A DNA stretch of 64,000 nt from positions 496,001 to 560,000 of the forward strand of contig NZ_JACOGD010000001.1 of NCBI RefSeq assembly GCF_014284235.1, given 5' to 3'. The notes beneath the pieces were generated by a model. It did not search any database. It saw nothing but the letters and a program-made list of their open reading frames with translations, and was not told where the DNA came from. The position numbers and the translations under genes were made by a program. Shown here in pieces: positions 27,200 to 37,248 of the stretch (its first letter is position 1; every line of letters starts with the position of its first letter). The DNA comes from Cognatundibacterium curvum. Its GTDB lineage: Bacteria > Pseudomonadota > Gammaproteobacteria > Burkholderiales > Burkholderiaceae_D.

Positions 27200-29617
27200 T
27201 TATTTAGCCACCTTTGCCAGCTTTTGCCAGGTATCGACCACAGAGTCAGGATTCAGCGAAATCGACTCTATGCCTTCCTGCATCAGCCACTCGGCAAAAT
27301 CCGGATGATCGGATGGACCCTGACCGCAAATACCCACATATTTATCGAGCTTGCGGCACGCAGCGATAGCACGTGACAACAAGGCGCGCACCGCAGGATC
27401 ACGTTCATCGAAGTCAGCTGCCAGTAACTCCATACCGGAATCGCGGTCCAGACCCAGAGTGAGCTGAGTCAGATCGTTGGAACCGATAGAGAAGCCATCG
27501 AAGTGTTGCAGGAAGTCTTCTGCCAGGATCGCATTGGATGGAACTTCACACATCATGATCAGACGCAGGCCATTTTCGCCGCGTTTCAGACCATACTGTG
27601 CGAGCAGGTTGACCACTTTTTCAGCCTGACCCAAAGTACGCACGAAAGGCACCATGATCTCTACGTTGGTCAGACCCATGTCATTGCGCACGCGCTTCAT
27701 TGCCTGACATTCCATTTCGAAGGATTCTGCAAAATCCGATGCCAGGTAACGCGCTGCTCCGCGGAAGCCCAGCATAGGATTTTCTTCATCCGGTTCGTAG
27801 CGTGAACCGCCTATCAGTTTTTTATACTCATTGGATTTAAAGTCAGACAAACGCACGATGACTTTCTTAGGCCAGAATGCGGCCGCAATCGTCGCCACAC
27901 CTTCTGCCAGTTTATCGACATAAAAGGCTTTAGGCGAAGCATGACCACGCGCAACCGATTCAACCGCTTTCTTGAGCGCCGGATCGATGTTTGGATACTC
28001 AAGGATAGCCTTAGGATGCACACCAATATTGTTATTGATAATGAATTCCAGACGTGCCAGGCCCACACCTTCGTTAGGGACGGACTGGAAGTCAAATGCT
28101 AATTGTGGGTTACCCACGTTGAGCATGATTTTCAAAGGCAGCTTCGGCAATTCACCGCGTACTTCTTCGGTGACTTCGGTTTCCAGCAAACCATCGTAAA
28201 TCTTGCCTTCGTCGCCTTCGGCGCAAGATACAGTCACCAGGGTGCCATCTTTCAGCATATCGGTTGCATCACCACAGCCAACCACCGCTGGCACACCCAG
28301 TTCACGCGCGATAATCGCGGCGTGGCAGGTACGGCCACCACGGTTAGTCACAATAGCGGAGGCACGCTTCATCACAGGTTCCCAGTTCGGGTCTGTCATG
28401 TCGGCTACCAGCACGTCGCCCGGCTGCACACGTTCCATTTCAGATGGATCGTGAATCACACGTACGCGGCCAGCACCGATCTTCTGGCCAATCGCGCGGC
28501 CGGAAGCGAGCACAGTGCCGCTGCCTTTGAGTTTGAAGCGTTGTTGCGCGTCAGTCGCTTTTTCCTGCGATTTGACTGTTTCAGGACGTGCCTGCAGGAT
28601 GTACAACTTACCATCGCGACCGTCTTTACCCCATTCGATATCCATAGGGCGACCATAGTGCTTCTCGATGATGACGGCATACTTGGCCAGCTCAACCACT
28701 TCGTTGTCGTCCAGCGAGTAGCGGTTACGCATTTCAACTGGTACGTCCACAGTTTTCACGGAACGGCCAGCCTTGGCTTCACCGGTGAATTCCATTTTGA
28801 TCAGCTTGGAACCGATATTGCGGCGGATAACAGGCAATTTACCTTGTTCCAGCATAGGCTTATGCACATAGAATTCATCCGGATTCACTGCGCCCTGCAC
28901 CACGGTTTCACCCAGACCATAGCTGGAGGTAATAAACACCACATCCTTAAAGCCGGATTCAGTATCTATCGTGAACATCACACCGGCCGCGCCCAGATCG
29001 GAGCGCACCATGCGCTGCACACCGGCAGACAAGGCAACTTCGGCATGAGTAAAGCCTTTATGAACGCGGTAAGAAATCGCGCGGTCATTGTAGAGCGAGG
29101 CAAACACGTGCTTCATGGCTTCCAGCACGTTCTCGATACCGACCACATTCAGGAAGGTTTCCTGCTGACCGGCGAAAGACGCATCCGGCAAATCTTCTGC
29201 AGTTGCGGAAGAACGTACCGCAAACGAGACTTCACCGACAGAATCAGCCACCAGCTTGTTATAAAACGCTTCAATTTCCTGTTGCAGACGTGGCTGGAAT
29301 GGGGTGTCGATTATCCATTGACGGATTTCTGCACCGGCTTTCGCCAATTCTTTGACGTCTTCGATATCCAGTGTTTCCAAACGGTCGGCGATACGTTTTG
29401 CCAGCGGCAAGCCGCCGTTTTCGCTATGCGACAAAAAGTCACGGAAAGCCTGTGCAGTGGTCGCGAAACCACCTGGTACGCGCACACCGGCCGTGGCCAG
29501 CTGGCTGATCATTTCGCCTAGAGATGCATTTTTACCGCCGACAGATTCAACATCTGTCATCCGTAAATGCTCAAATGAGGCAACATAAGTTGCTTCAGTA
29601 TTTGCTGCGTTGGACAT
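27200..29617 (-). CDS. ppsA: Phosphoenolpyruvate synthase
   Basis: PEP synthase converts pyruvate and ATP to PEP, AMP and phosphate, feeding gluconeogenesis. The start at 29617 (805 aa) has AGAGG nearby and gives [18 protein letters not shown]; a frame to 29704 is an extension. The N-terminal ATP-binding domain has [11 protein letters not shown] and [27 protein letters not shown]. The phosphohistidine domain has the catalytic His in [21 protein letters not shown]. The C-terminal PEP-binding barrel ends with [15 protein letters not shown] and the CGQGPSD cysteine. The divergent neighbour ppsR encodes its regulatory kinase/phosphorylase. Confidence 0.95.
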   Translation of the reverse strand: MSNAANTEATYVASFEHLRMTDVESVGGKNASLGEMISQLATAGVRVPGGFATTAQAFRDFLSHSENGGLPLAKRIADRLETLDIEDVKELAKAGAEIRQWIIDTPFQPRLQQEIEAFYNKLVADSVGEVSFAVRSSATAEDLPDASFAGQQETFLNVVGIENVLEAMKHVFASLYNDRAISYRVHKGFTHAEVALSAGVQRMVRSDLGAAGVMFTIDTESGFKDVVFITSSYGLGETVVQGAVNPDEFYVHKPMLEQGKLPVIRRNIGSKLIKMEFTGEAKAGRSVKTVDVPVEMRNRYSLDDNEVVELAKYAVIIEKHYGRPMDIEWGKDGRDGKLYILQARPETVKSQEKATDAQQRFKLKGSGTVLASGRAIGQKIGAGRVRVIHDPSEMERVQPGDVLVADMTDPNWEPVMKRASAIVTNRGGRTCHAAIIARELGVPAVVGCGDATDMLKDGTLVTVSCAEGDEGKIYDGLLETEVTEEVRGELPKLPLKIMLNVGNPQLAFDFQSVPNEGVGLARLEFIINNNIGVHPKAILEYPNIDPALKKAVESVARGHASPKAFYVDKLAEGVATIAAAFWPKKVIVRLSDFKSNEYKKLIGGSRYEPDEENPMLGFRGAARYLASDFAESFEMECQAMKRVRNDMGLTNVEIMVPFVRTLGQAEKVVNLLAQYGLKRGENGLRLIMMCEVPSNAILAEDFLQHFDGFSIGSNDLTQLTLGLDRDSGMELLAADFDERDPAVRALLSRAIAACRKLDKYVGICGQGPSDHPDFAEWLMQEGIESISLNPDSVVDTWQKLAKVAK

Positions 29618-29753
29618 AACAACCTCTTTTTGATGGTAAGAAATCTGTACTGCTTCGTGTCTGGCCTGATTTTTGTTATTCTGGTCGCCAGTCACGAACC
29701 ACATGCTATTTCAGCATTTTACATGCTGTGCTGCAAAATAGATCGCTGCTACA

Positions 29754-29776
29754 CAATATATTGGAATGATATATTG
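29754..29776. promoter_or_regulatory. Perfect palindrome between ppsA and ppsR
   Basis: CAATATAT (29754-29761) and ATATATTG (29769-29776) flank 7 bases. It lies in the divergent promoter region, 53 bp before ppsR and about 135 bp before ppsA. It could be an operator for a shared regulator; no known regulator matches with certainty. Confidence 0.4.
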
Positions 29777-29828
29777 ACGCGCAAGCAGAAATTTTTTTCA
29801 CCTTTGGCATTCTTAATGCATAGAGCTC

Positions 29829-30677
29829 ATGAGCGAATCCACCACCAATAATAATCCTATCGCCAACCGCACCGTGTTCTTTGTCTCCGATGGAACTGGT
29901 ATTACCGCTGAGACCTTTGGCCACTCCGTACTGACGCAGTTTGACCTCAAGTTCAGACAAATCCGGCTACCTTTTGTAGATACCCTTGATAAAGCGCATG
30001 AGGCCTTACGCCGCATCAATGATGCCTACACCACCGAAGGCAATCGTCCTATCGTGTTCTCCACCCTGGTCAAGACCGAACTCGCGAATGTTGTTTTTCA
30101 ATCCAAGGGTTTGCACATGGATCTGATCCAGACTTTCGTGTCTCCGCTGGAGCAGGAGCTGGGTATCAAATCCACCCACACCATAGGCCGCAGTCACAAT
30201 ATCGCTGACACGGAAGAATATAAGAACCGTATCGAGGCGATCAATTTTTCGCTCGCGCATGATGATGGCCAGTCAAACAAGAACCTGTCTACGGCTGATG
30301 TGATACTGGTGGGTGTATCGCGTTCAGGAAAAACACCGACCAGCCTGTATCTGGCGATGCAGTATGGGATTAAGGCCGCCAATTACCCGCTGATCCCGGA
30401 TGATTTTGAACGCGGCAAGCTGCCTTCGGTGCTGCCTGAATTTAAGGCCAAGATGTTTGGATTGAGTATTGCGCCAGAACGGCTGAGTGAAATCCGCAAT
30501 GAGCGCCGGCCAGGCAGTAAATATGCGTCGCTGGAAAACTGCCGCTACGAAGTGAATGAAGCAGAAGCGATGATGAAGCGCGAAGGCATACGCTGGCTGT
30601 CCTCGACTGCCAAGTCGATTGAGGAAATTTCCACCACCATCCTGCAGGAAATCAAAGCCGATGTGCGTGTCTATTAA
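29829..30677 (+). CDS. ppsR: PEP synthase regulatory protein (bifunctional kinase/pyrophosphorylase)
   Basis: This 282-residue DUF299-family enzyme inactivates PEP synthase by ADP-dependent threonine phosphorylation and reactivates it by phosphate-dependent removal. [24 protein letters not shown] is the N-terminal signature, and [15 protein letters not shown] near 159-173 is the P-loop. [15 protein letters not shown] and the [17 protein letters not shown] block follow. Divergent placement beside ppsA supports the role. The ATG at 29829 lies 8 bases after a GCTC sequence without a strong ribosome site. Confidence 0.93.
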   Translation: MSESTTNNNPIANRTVFFVSDGTGITAETFGHSVLTQFDLKFRQIRLPFVDTLDKAHEALRRINDAYTTEGNRPIVFSTLVKTELANVVFQSKGLHMDLIQTFVSPLEQELGIKSTHTIGRSHNIADTEEYKNRIEAINFSLAHDDGQSNKNLSTADVILVGVSRSGKTPTSLYLAMQYGIKAANYPLIPDDFERGKLPSVLPEFKAKMFGLSIAPERLSEIRNERRPGSKYASLENCRYEVNEAEAMMKREGIRWLSSTAKSIEEISTTILQEIKADVRVY

Positions 30678-30699
30678 GCGCGCTTAGCTGCAAAATACC

Positions 30700-30740
30700 A
30701 AGGGCTGAACGCAATGCGGGTTCAGCCCTTAGCGTTTTTT
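30700..30740 (+). terminator. Rho-independent terminator after ppsR
   Basis: AAGGGCTGAAC (30700-30710) pairs perfectly with GTTCAGCCCTT (30720-30730), followed by AGCG and a run of six T at 30735-30740. It lies 23 bp after the ppsR stop and before the convergent RNA methyltransferase. Confidence 0.85.
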
Positions 30741-30762
30741 GAGCGTTTTTTTCAACGCATTT

Positions 30763-31548
30763 TTAAGTTAACTGCTGCCTGACCTGCTCAAAAAAACAAA
30801 TCGCAGCACTCGCAGCCACATTCAGGGATTCTATCGCGGCCTGTTGTGGGATGGTCACAGTCTGCGTCGCCTTGTCCATCAGTGCAGCGGACACACCCTG
30901 CCCTTCATGACCAAACATCCACACCACAGGCTGGTTTAAAGCGGATTGGTAAATGGTGGTCTTGGTATGGGAACTGGTGGCCAGCACCGGGATCTTACTG
31001 CGATTCAGGACCTCGGCCAGATCGCAGTTTTCGTAAATATGCAGTAAAAAATGTGCGCCCATACCAGCCCGCATCACCTTGGGCGACCAGGCTGACACCG
31101 TACCGCTACTGCAAAATACATGACGGATACCGGCAGCGGCCGCACTGCGCAGTATCGAGCCCAGATTGCCCGGATCTTGCAAACCATCGAGTACCACTGC
31201 CGTTTCTGTAAGTGCCGCAGGCAAGGCACGTTGCGGCGTAGGAACCACAAACAAGATGCCGACGCCATGTTCAACCTGGCTCAGCGTTTCATACAAAGCA
31301 TCCGGCAGACAGATTTTCTGTGCAGCATCGAGCAGGTTGCTGCTGACCAGCTGATTGACTTCCGTGTTCGCCAAAGCCGATTCAGACACCACGCACAGCT
31401 CAGGCGCACCGAGCTGCTGGCCATAGGCCTGGCACAAATGCACACCATCGAGCAAGGTCTTGCCAGCCTTGCGGCGCGCCTGGGCCTGCGTCGCCAGTTG
31501 TCTGAGTTCTTTGAAAAGCGGATTGTCCCGCGAAGTAATATGTTTCAT
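30763..31548 (-). CDS. TrmH/SpoU-family RNA 2'-O-methyltransferase
   Basis: The 261-residue SPOUT methyltransferase has an N-terminal substrate-binding domain ([26 protein letters not shown]) and the knotted C-terminal domain with all three motifs: [30 protein letters not shown] and [18 protein letters not shown]. It is the RlmB/TsnR-like type that methylates rRNA or tRNA ribose; the exact position is not deducible. Its start overlaps the rnhB stop by 4 bp (ATGA), so it is translationally coupled to rnhB. Confidence 0.88.
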   Translation of the reverse strand: MKHITSRDNPLFKELRQLATQAQARRKAGKTLLDGVHLCQAYGQQLGAPELCVVSESALANTEVNQLVSSNLLDAAQKICLPDALYETLSQVEHGVGILFVVPTPQRALPAALTETAVVLDGLQDPGNLGSILRSAAAAGIRHVFCSSGTVSAWSPKVMRAGMGAHFLLHIYENCDLAEVLNRSKIPVLATSSHTKTTIYQSALNQPVVWMFGHEGQGVSAALMDKATQTVTIPQQAAIESLNVAASAAICFFEQVRQQLT

Positions 31549-32189
31549 GCTAACAAAGCCTTGACTGGCCCAAATGATTTTCTGTGTACCGGTGTGACAC
31601 CGTGTTGCTGCAGGCGTGCCAGGTGCAATGCGGTCGGATAGCCCTTGTGTTGATCGAAGGCGTAATCCGGATACAGCTGATGCAGATCCAGTAAGGCATG
31701 ATCTCTGGCGGTTTTAGCCAGGATAGACGCGGCCGATATCGCCGGGACTTTATCGTCGCCCTTGACGATTGCTTCAGAACGCACCGCCATCACCGGGCAA
31801 CGATTGCCATCGATCAGTGCCAGCTCAGGCGTGATGCTGAGTTGTTCGACTGCACGGCGCATCGCCAGCATGGTCGCCTGCAAAATATTGAGCTGGTCGA
31901 TTTCCTCGACTGAACTTTCGGCTATCGCCCACGCCAGTGCTTTTTCCTTGATTTCCACCGCCAGCGCATCCCTTTGCGCTTCGCTGAGTTTTTTGGAATC
32001 GCGCAATCCGTTAATTGGCCGCGCCGGATCCAGTATCACCGCTGCCGCCACCACACTGCCAGCCAGTGGCCCGCGACCAGCTTCATCCACGCCACAAATC
32101 AGTAAATCATCATGACTGAATAGCGCCAGCGTTTGCTGCGGCTCAGTCTTGTCCTGTGCGTTCTTTGGCGCCTGCTTCTTGTTGACCAT
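31545..32189 (-). CDS. rnhB: Ribonuclease HII
   Basis: RNase HII cuts RNA in RNA-DNA hybrids and removes misinserted ribonucleotides. [21 protein letters not shown] supplies the first catalytic Asp-Glu pair; ALIDGN and later SILAKTARD contain the other conserved residues. The ATG at 32189 follows AAAGG and lies just after the stop of the upstream glutaredoxin-like gene; longer starts would overlap that gene. The last residues [13 protein letters not shown] are the family's C-terminal signature. Confidence 0.93.
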   Translation of the reverse strand: MVNKKQAPKNAQDKTEPQQTLALFSHDDLLICGVDEAGRGPLAGSVVAAAVILDPARPINGLRDSKKLSEAQRDALAVEIKEKALAWAIAESSVEEIDQLNILQATMLAMRRAVEQLSITPELALIDGNRCPVMAVRSEAIVKGDDKVPAISAASILAKTARDHALLDLHQLYPDYAFDQHKGYPTALHLARLQQHGVTPVHRKSFGPVKALLA

Positions 32190-32190
32190 C

Positions 32191-32445
32191 TTAAACCTTT
32201 GCAAAAAACTGTCTGAGCGCCGCTTCATCGAGGTGGTAATGACAGATGCGCTGTGCGTCACCACCGGGATGACGGCCTATCAGTACGGGCACCAGTTCGT
32301 CGTACAGACTCAACAGTTCTTCATCAGCGTCAACATCCAGCACATCCACGGTAAATGAATATTGCTGGGAGTAGCTGTTCAATTGGGTCAGCATGTCGTC
32401 ACACAAATGACAATAGCTGCGTGAATAGAGGGTGAATGCGATCAT
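32191..32445 (-). CDS. Glutaredoxin-like (DUF836) thiol protein
   Basis: This small 84-residue thioredoxin-fold protein has the CxxC site in [12 protein letters not shown] and a cis-Pro region in DELVPVLIG. The fold and size match the glutaredoxin-like DUF836 family, often found near rnhB or lipid A genes in proteobacteria. The stop is one base before the rnhB start, so the two are cotranscribed. Redox partner is unknown. Confidence 0.8.
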   Translation of the reverse strand: MIAFTLYSRSYCHLCDDMLTQLNSYSQQYSFTVDVLDVDADEELLSLYDELVPVLIGRHPGGDAQRICHYHLDEAALRQFFAKV

Positions 32446-32644
32446 ATCGCGGCGCCTGCAGTCAGATTGCTAAAGACTGGCATTATAAATGCCGATCAGC
32501 AAAATACTGGCATATTTTGTGCCCCGGAGCGCAGTCGAAACTTCATACACTGAGGATTGATGCGGTTCTCAGGCCAAAAAACGGCCAACAGGCGCATCAA
32601 ATCTGAGACATTTTAAATTGAGCTGCTCAAAATTCGGGCTGTAA

Positions 32645-32672
32645 TAAAAAAGCTGCCCACTCAGGGGCAGCT
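32645..32672 (-). terminator. Rho-independent terminator after mucD
   Basis: On the minus strand AGCTGCCCC-TGAGT-GGGCAGCT forms the stem, followed by a T-run (plus-strand A-run at 32646-32650). It lies about 35 bp after the protease stop. Confidence 0.85.
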
Positions 32673-32707
32673 CAGGATGCGGCTTAAGACCTTGCTTACA
32701 GTTGGTC

Positions 32708-34165
32708 TTACTGCGCTTGCGGACGTATCAGCACGAACTGCGATGCGTTTTCACGTTTTACCAATAGCACCGCTGGTTTCTTAGGCTCCAGCTTACTCAA
32801 CATGGCATTGAATTGCTTGGCATCTTTCACGTCTACCTGGTTCAGCGACAGGATCAGATCACCCGGACGCAGGCCTACGGCTGCTGCCGCGCCATCGACG
32901 GACTCGATCACCACACCACCGCCAGGCAAGGCTTTCTTTTGCGCCTCATTCAGATCCGTCACATACACACCGAGTAAATTGCTCAGCTCTTTCTTTTGCT
33001 TTTTATCGGCTTTCTGCGCGACCTTATCTGCATCACGCTCTGCCACGACCAATGTCAGCTCTTTGATGGCGTTTTTACGCCAGACACTCATGCTGACTTT
33101 GCTGCCAGGACGGGTAGCACCTACTGCCCTGAGCAATTCGGCACGGGTCTCAATATTCTGACCATTGAACTTCAATACCACGTCACCATCCTGCACACCG
33201 GCTTTTTCAGCTGGAGAACCTGGTTCAACCGCAGCAATCGGTACGCCCTGCGCTTTTGGCAAGCCTAAGCTTTCTGCGATTTCCTTAGACATTTCACCCA
33301 TCTGCACGCCGATACGGCCGCGCGATACACGACCATGCTGCTTGAGCTGCTCGGCCACACGCATCGCTTCATCAATCGGGATGGCGAAGGAAATCCCCAT
33401 ATAACCACCGGAGCGGCTGTAAATCTGCGAGTTAATACCGATCACTTCGCCACGCATGTTGATCAGCGGGCCACCGGAATTGCCAGGATTCACAGCTACG
33501 TCAGTCTGTATCAACGGTACATAGTCACCAGTATCACGCGCCTTGGCAGAAATGATACCCGCTGTGACGGTATTTTCCAGATCGAACGGGGAACCAATCG
33601 CGATCACCCATTCACCAGCCTTGATCTTTTCAGAATCACCGATGGTGATCTTAGGCAGCTTATTCGCCTCAATTTTCAATACTGCGACGTCGGTACCTTT
33701 ATCACTGCCGACTACCTTGGCTTTGAATTCGCGTTTATCGGTCAGCTTGACATACACTTCCGATGCGCCATCCACCACGTGTGCATTGGTCAGCACATAG
33801 CCATCGGCAGAGACAATGAAACCGGAACCGACACCGCGCGGCACTTCCTCTTCCTGTGGCGCTTGCTTACCTTTGCGTGGCGCTTGATTCTGCTTAGGAA
33901 TCGGCATACCAAAGAAGCGGCGGAAAAATTCCAGCTGCTCGTCATCAGCACCTTGTTGCTGACTGACTTTTTCCGTTGTGCGGATATTCACGACTGCCGG
34001 TCCTGATTTTTCGACCAGCTCAGTAAAATCTGGCAAACCGACGGGTGCAGCGGCCAATGCGACTGGGGTCAGCTGCATGACGGCCGGAGCAACGAAGCCC
34101 ACACAGGCACTCACTACTAAAGTGGACACCATTTTTTTAACTGGAGACAGTGTTTGTGCTTTCAT
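32708..34165 (-). CDS. mucD: Periplasmic DegQ/MucD-type serine endoprotease
   Basis: This 485-residue Do-like HtrA protease has a signal peptide (about residues 1-39). The trypsin-like domain carries the triad His129 (TNAHVV), Asp159 (GTDVAV) and Ser230 (GNSGGP). Two PDZ domains follow (about 280-370 and 395-480). Residues 70-110 form a Gln/Lys-rich LA-type loop. It degrades misfolded envelope proteins. It lies 43 bp downstream of rseB and is the last gene of the rpoE-rseA-rseB-mucD operon, as in other beta/gammaproteobacteria, so sigma-E control is likely. Confidence 0.93.
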   Translation of the reverse strand: MKAQTLSPVKKMVSTLVVSACVGFVAPAVMQLTPVALAAAPVGLPDFTELVEKSGPAVVNIRTTEKVSQQQGADDEQLEFFRRFFGMPIPKQNQAPRKGKQAPQEEEVPRGVGSGFIVSADGYVLTNAHVVDGASEVYVKLTDKREFKAKVVGSDKGTDVAVLKIEANKLPKITIGDSEKIKAGEWVIAIGSPFDLENTVTAGIISAKARDTGDYVPLIQTDVAVNPGNSGGPLINMRGEVIGINSQIYSRSGGYMGISFAIPIDEAMRVAEQLKQHGRVSRGRIGVQMGEMSKEIAESLGLPKAQGVPIAAVEPGSPAEKAGVQDGDVVLKFNGQNIETRAELLRAVGATRPGSKVSMSVWRKNAIKELTLVVAERDADKVAQKADKKQKKELSNLLGVYVTDLNEAQKKALPGGGVVIESVDGAAAAVGLRPGDLILSLNQVDVKDAKQFNAMLSKLEPKKPAVLLVKRENASQFVLIRPQAQ

Positions 34166-34208
34166 AGTTAGTCAACTTCCTTTACTTTTTGCTTAGCTTA
34201 TTACTTGA

Positions 34209-35264
34209 TCACTTATTTGTTTTCAGCTCAATCGAATTCATGACCTGACGAATCGCACTGACCGGCACTTCACCGACTACGGTCAGCCAGTATTCGCCCT
34301 GACGTTTTCCCATGATAGTCATAGCGCCCTGCTGCAGACTGCCTTCCGTTCTTCCCTCGCTATAAGGCTCGATAAAAACAGACATAGCAGCCAGCCCGTC
34401 AGAAAACATCATCTGTATCACCTGATGCGATTTCGCTGTTTTGTTAGCTGTTGCGTTAGCCGAAGCACTGCCAGCATTACCCGCACTGGATGCATTGCTG
34501 GTGCTGGCGGGAGATGGAATCACCCGTTTCAGTTCCTTGGTTTTGGTAAAACCGGCAGGCAAAGCCTTAACGACCCAGCCAGAATGAATATTGGATTGCA
34601 CAGTCAGATTTTCAATACGCCACTGACTCACATTGGGAAAACTGGGCCTGAGTTTATTCTTGTCGATCTCATTGACTTGCAATTGCGTGAATGCGATTTG
34701 CTCTATGACTTCGTTCTTAGGATTGACGGTCTGCGCACGCAACATCAGACCAGAAGATTTTTCTGCGCACAGCCTGTAGCCATAGCGGAATCCATCCTTG
34801 GGTTCCAGCGAATAAGTCTGACACTCCAGACCGGCCACACGGCTCATTTCGCCTTTACGGATGGTATAAAAATCAGGCAGATACTGGGCATTCTGAGTCA
34901 GCAAGGCAGGAAAAGACTCCTGACTGACATCTTTCTCCACTTGTATGGTTTTGCTGTCCGGCAGATAGCAGGAGACTTCGTCATTTCTGCGTATGTATTC
35001 GCGTGGTTTACCGTCGAGTATTTCCAGTTTTTCAGTCTCACCAGCGCTATCAAGATAGTGCGTGATCCTGGAAGTACGTATCTGACTCGCCTGCTGATAA
35101 ACAAAGGTGCCGGAGTAATTCATTTTTTGCGCAGAGGCTTGTATCTTGCGCAGCACATGTTGAATTTCGCGCTTATCTTCCGCATTCTCAGTGGCAAACA
35201 CTGAGCTGCTCAGCGTACATAGTAAGACCAGGTTCGCTGCGGTATAGAGACGACGACCAGACAT
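34209..35264 (-). CDS. rseB: Sigma-E regulatory protein RseB/MucB
   Basis: The 351-residue periplasmic protein has a signal peptide ending SSVFA, then the lipoprotein-sensor-like N-terminal domain (KMNYSGTFVYQQASQIRTSRITHYLDSAGETEKLEILDGKPREYIR spread across ~40-90) and the C-terminal MucB/RseB domain. It binds the anti-sigma factor RseA and shields it from proteolysis until lipid or LPS signals arrive. An Ala/Ser/Asn-rich linker near 255-275 is low complexity. The gene starts 4 bp after the rseA stop. Confidence 0.9.
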   Translation of the reverse strand: MSGRRLYTAANLVLLCTLSSSVFATENAEDKREIQHVLRKIQASAQKMNYSGTFVYQQASQIRTSRITHYLDSAGETEKLEILDGKPREYIRRNDEVSCYLPDSKTIQVEKDVSQESFPALLTQNAQYLPDFYTIRKGEMSRVAGLECQTYSLEPKDGFRYGYRLCAEKSSGLMLRAQTVNPKNEVIEQIAFTQLQVNEIDKNKLRPSFPNVSQWRIENLTVQSNIHSGWVVKALPAGFTKTKELKRVIPSPASTSNASSAGNAGSASANATANKTAKSHQVIQMMFSDGLAAMSVFIEPYSEGRTEGSLQQGAMTIMGKRQGEYWLTVVGEVPVSAIRQVMNSIELKTNK

Positions 35265-35268
35265 CTTG

Positions 35269-35922
35269 TTATTTCTCCGCAGCCGGCGTAACGACGTTGG
35301 CGCGCGTCACATACTGCGCACCGCTACTGATGGCGGGTGAAAAGCGCTGATGCGCAATCAGGTAGCTGTCTATACGCGGATCACGCAGCATGTCCATTTG
35401 ATTGCCATTCGCTGTTTTTGCTGTCTGCTCTGCGCTGTCACTCGCCGCCACCGGTGGCGTCGCACTTGTCCGTACCCGCGCCGAAGCCAGTTGCAATTCA
35501 GGCGTGGAATTCCTTGCCAATGGTGTCTGCTCAGTGACCGCCGCAGGTTGCAATAATTTAGGGGTGATAACTAATGCCAGCATAGCTGCCGCAGCGATAC
35601 CGGCCACGCCCGCGTAAGAGCGCAGCAGCGACTGTCGCAGTCCGGATTTGCCTGCATCTGCCGGACGCTGGTGCAGCGCGGGCACCAGCAACACCGGTTC
35701 AGACTCAAAGCGTGCGGCAAAACGCGCAGTAAAATCTGCACTCATCGGTTGCGCCAGGTCGTCAGACCGCAGCACATCGCCGATCTGATGATAAATATCC
35801 CAGTTCGTCTTATCGTCAGACGCGATCAGTTCAGCGATAGCTGCCTCAAGCTGGGCATCATCGATTTCACCATCCATCAATGCGGATAAGTTTTCTTGTT
35901 GAGTCGTATTTTTCATCATCAT
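35269..35922 (-). CDS. rseA: Anti-sigma-E factor RseA
   Basis: The N-terminal anti-sigma domain is visible as ENLSALMDGEIDDAQLEAAIAELIASDDKTNWDIYHQIGDVLR spread across ~10-55. A single membrane helix lies near residues 115-135 (YAGVAGIAAAAMLALVITP), and the periplasmic part is Pro/Thr-rich. It holds RpoE inactive at the membrane. Three clustered ATGs (35928, 35922, 35919) are possible; AGGA lies 8 bases before 35922, which I prefer. The frame running to 36063 overlaps rpoE and is not used. Confidence 0.88.
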   Translation of the reverse strand: MMMKNTTQQENLSALMDGEIDDAQLEAAIAELIASDDKTNWDIYHQIGDVLRSDDLAQPMSADFTARFAARFESEPVLLVPALHQRPADAGKSGLRQSLLRSYAGVAGIAAAAMLALVITPKLLQPAAVTEQTPLARNSTPELQLASARVRTSATPPVAASDSAEQTAKTANGNQMDMLRDPRIDSYLIAHQRFSPAISSGAQYVTRANVVTPAAEK

Positions 35923-35960
35923 ATTCATGGTCCTGCAAAGTGTTTCTATAACTGCCAGGC

Positions 35961-36563
35961 TTACCAGCGCTGGTCCAGATTGGTTCCCAACATGGGCCGC
36001 AAACGCTCGGCAATCGCTTCCCTGGCCCGGAAAATACGGCTTCTGACCGTACCGATCGGACACAACATGACTTCGGCAATCTCGTCGTAACTCAATCCCT
36101 CAATCTCACGCAGGGTAATCGCGTTCCTTAATTCTTCCGGCAATGCCGCCATCGCTGCATTGACTGTTTGTGCTATCTGCTTACTCGCCAGCAAAGACTC
36201 CGGCGTATTAATGTCGCGTAAGCCTTCTGCATCAACAAATCCTTCCGCCTCTTCCACATCCGCGTCAGTCGAGGTCGGTGCCCTGCGGCCTTGCGTCACC
36301 AAATGGTTTTTCGCCGTGTTAATACCGATCCGGTACAGCCAGGTATAAAACGCTGACTCGCCGCGAAAATTTGGCAACGCACGATACGCCTTGATGAACG
36401 CCTCCTGCACCACATCCTCTGCTTCCGCCTGATCATAGACGAGCCGGGACACGAGCCGCATCAGTTTCCTTTGGTATTTGGAAACCAGAAGCTCAAATGC
36501 CTTTTTATCTCCACGCTGCACGCGCTCGACCAGCAATTGGTCTATCTCGCGCTCTGTCGTCAC
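35961..36563 (-). CDS. rpoE: ECF sigma factor RpoE/AlgU
   Basis: The 200-residue ECF sigma factor carries region 2 (FELLVSKYQRKLMRLVSRLVYDQAEAEDVVQEAFIKAYRAL across ~22-64, then FYTWLYRIGINTAKNHL) and region 4 (LPEELRNAITLREIEGLSYDEIAEVMLCPIGTVRSRIFRARE). It directs the envelope stress response. The downstream rseA, rseB and mucD genes complete the regulon core. A matching sigma-E promoter lies about 90-115 bp upstream, implying autoregulation. Confidence 0.94.
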   Translation of the reverse strand: MTTEREIDQLLVERVQRGDKKAFELLVSKYQRKLMRLVSRLVYDQAEAEDVVQEAFIKAYRALPNFRGESAFYTWLYRIGINTAKNHLVTQGRRAPTSTDADVEEAEGFVDAEGLRDINTPESLLASKQIAQTVNAAMAALPEELRNAITLREIEGLSYDEIAEVMLCPIGTVRSRIFRAREAIAERLRPMLGTNLDQRW

Positions 36564-36651
36564 TCAATCATCCCTATTCTTCTTCTGAACAACTGGTATT
36601 TATCCCGGTCTCTTGCCGTATGCACGGAATTTTTCCCGCTTTATGCCCCAA

Positions 36652-36679
36652 TAGAGTCTCTTTCATTCAGGGAAGTTCC
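36652..36679 (-). promoter_or_regulatory. Sigma-E-type autoregulatory promoter of rpoE operon
   Basis: On the minus strand GGAACTT (36679-36673) is followed after 17 bases by TCTA (36655-36652), close to the enterobacterial sigma-E consensus GGAACTT-N16-17-TCnnA. The -35 lies inside the 3' end of the upstream ygfX-like gene, and the expected transcript start is roughly 80 bp before the rpoE ATG. Confidence 0.75.
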
Positions 36680-37154
36680 CGGATTTCATGACTTTCCTGC
36701 TTTCTTTTTGCTGAAACTGCTGCAAACTGATCAGCGCACGCCGCAGGTCACGCCTGACGGTGGCAGGTGCAGAGTCTGGCAGCAGCAAAAAAGACAATTT
36801 AGAACCATCCTCACGCACAAATTCCAGCGCCGCCAAATGACTCCAGAACAGAGATGCAGGCCCCAGCGTGCAGACCTGAGCAGGCGACCAAGCTGGCGCG
36901 CACCAGACATGCAGCAGGCAAAGTCCATCGCTGCTTACGACGATGCGTAAAATTCGCTGGGCCCGCCACCAATACCAGATTTGCCGAGCGAGCAAGATAC
37001 CTGAAATCATCGTCAGTGCAATCAGCCACGGGCGCGGACAATCAAAAATTAACAATGAATAACAAACACTGAAGCAAGCGCAGACTGCCATTGCAATCAC
37101 CAGTGCCAGCAATATGCGCGATGGCCTCAGATCAGCAAGGATGGATGGCTGCAT
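36663..37154 (-). CDS. YgfX/CptA-like inner-membrane protein
   Basis: This 163-residue protein has an N-terminal Pro-containing start (LADLRPSRILLALVIAMAVCACFSVC), two membrane helices within the first 60 residues, and a soluble beta-rich part (ILRIVVSSDGLCLLHV ... SHLAALEFVREDGSKLSFLLLPDSAPATVRRDLRRAL). Size, layout and the L..SRxL start match the YgfX family. In this group of bacteria it is regularly found between fabF and rpoE. E. coli YgfX has been described as a membrane toxin and as linked to flavinylation; which applies here is unknown. Confidence 0.65.
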   Translation of the reverse strand: MQPSILADLRPSRILLALVIAMAVCACFSVCYSLLIFDCPRPWLIALTMISGILLARQIWYWWRAQRILRIVVSSDGLCLLHVWCAPAWSPAQVCTLGPASLFWSHLAALEFVREDGSKLSFLLLPDSAPATVRRDLRRALISLQQFQQKESRKVMKSGNFPE

Positions 37155-37171
37155 CAGCTTTGTCCCTGAAT

Positions 37172-37215
37172 GAAAAAAAGCACCTCATTTCCGAAGAAAT
37201 GAAGTGCTTTTTTGT
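37172..37215 (-). terminator. Rho-independent terminator of the fatty-acid operon
   Basis: On the minus strand AGCACTTCATTT-CTTCGG-AAATGAGGTGCT forms a 12-bp stem capped by a stable UUCG-type loop and followed by a run of seven T. The one non-canonical pair is G-U only in the minus-strand RNA. It lies about 40 bp after the fabF stop and just before the ygfX start. Confidence 0.9.
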
Positions 37216-37248
37216 AGATGCTATGCATCAGTCAGATGTATGAGGCGA

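Noticed and set aside
28103-29521. 472-codon plus-strand open frame
   Set aside because: It is antisense to ppsA, whose motifs are clear and continuous; the plus product shows no family pattern.
33335-34006. 223-codon plus-strand open frame
   Set aside because: Antisense to mucD, whose protease triad is intact.
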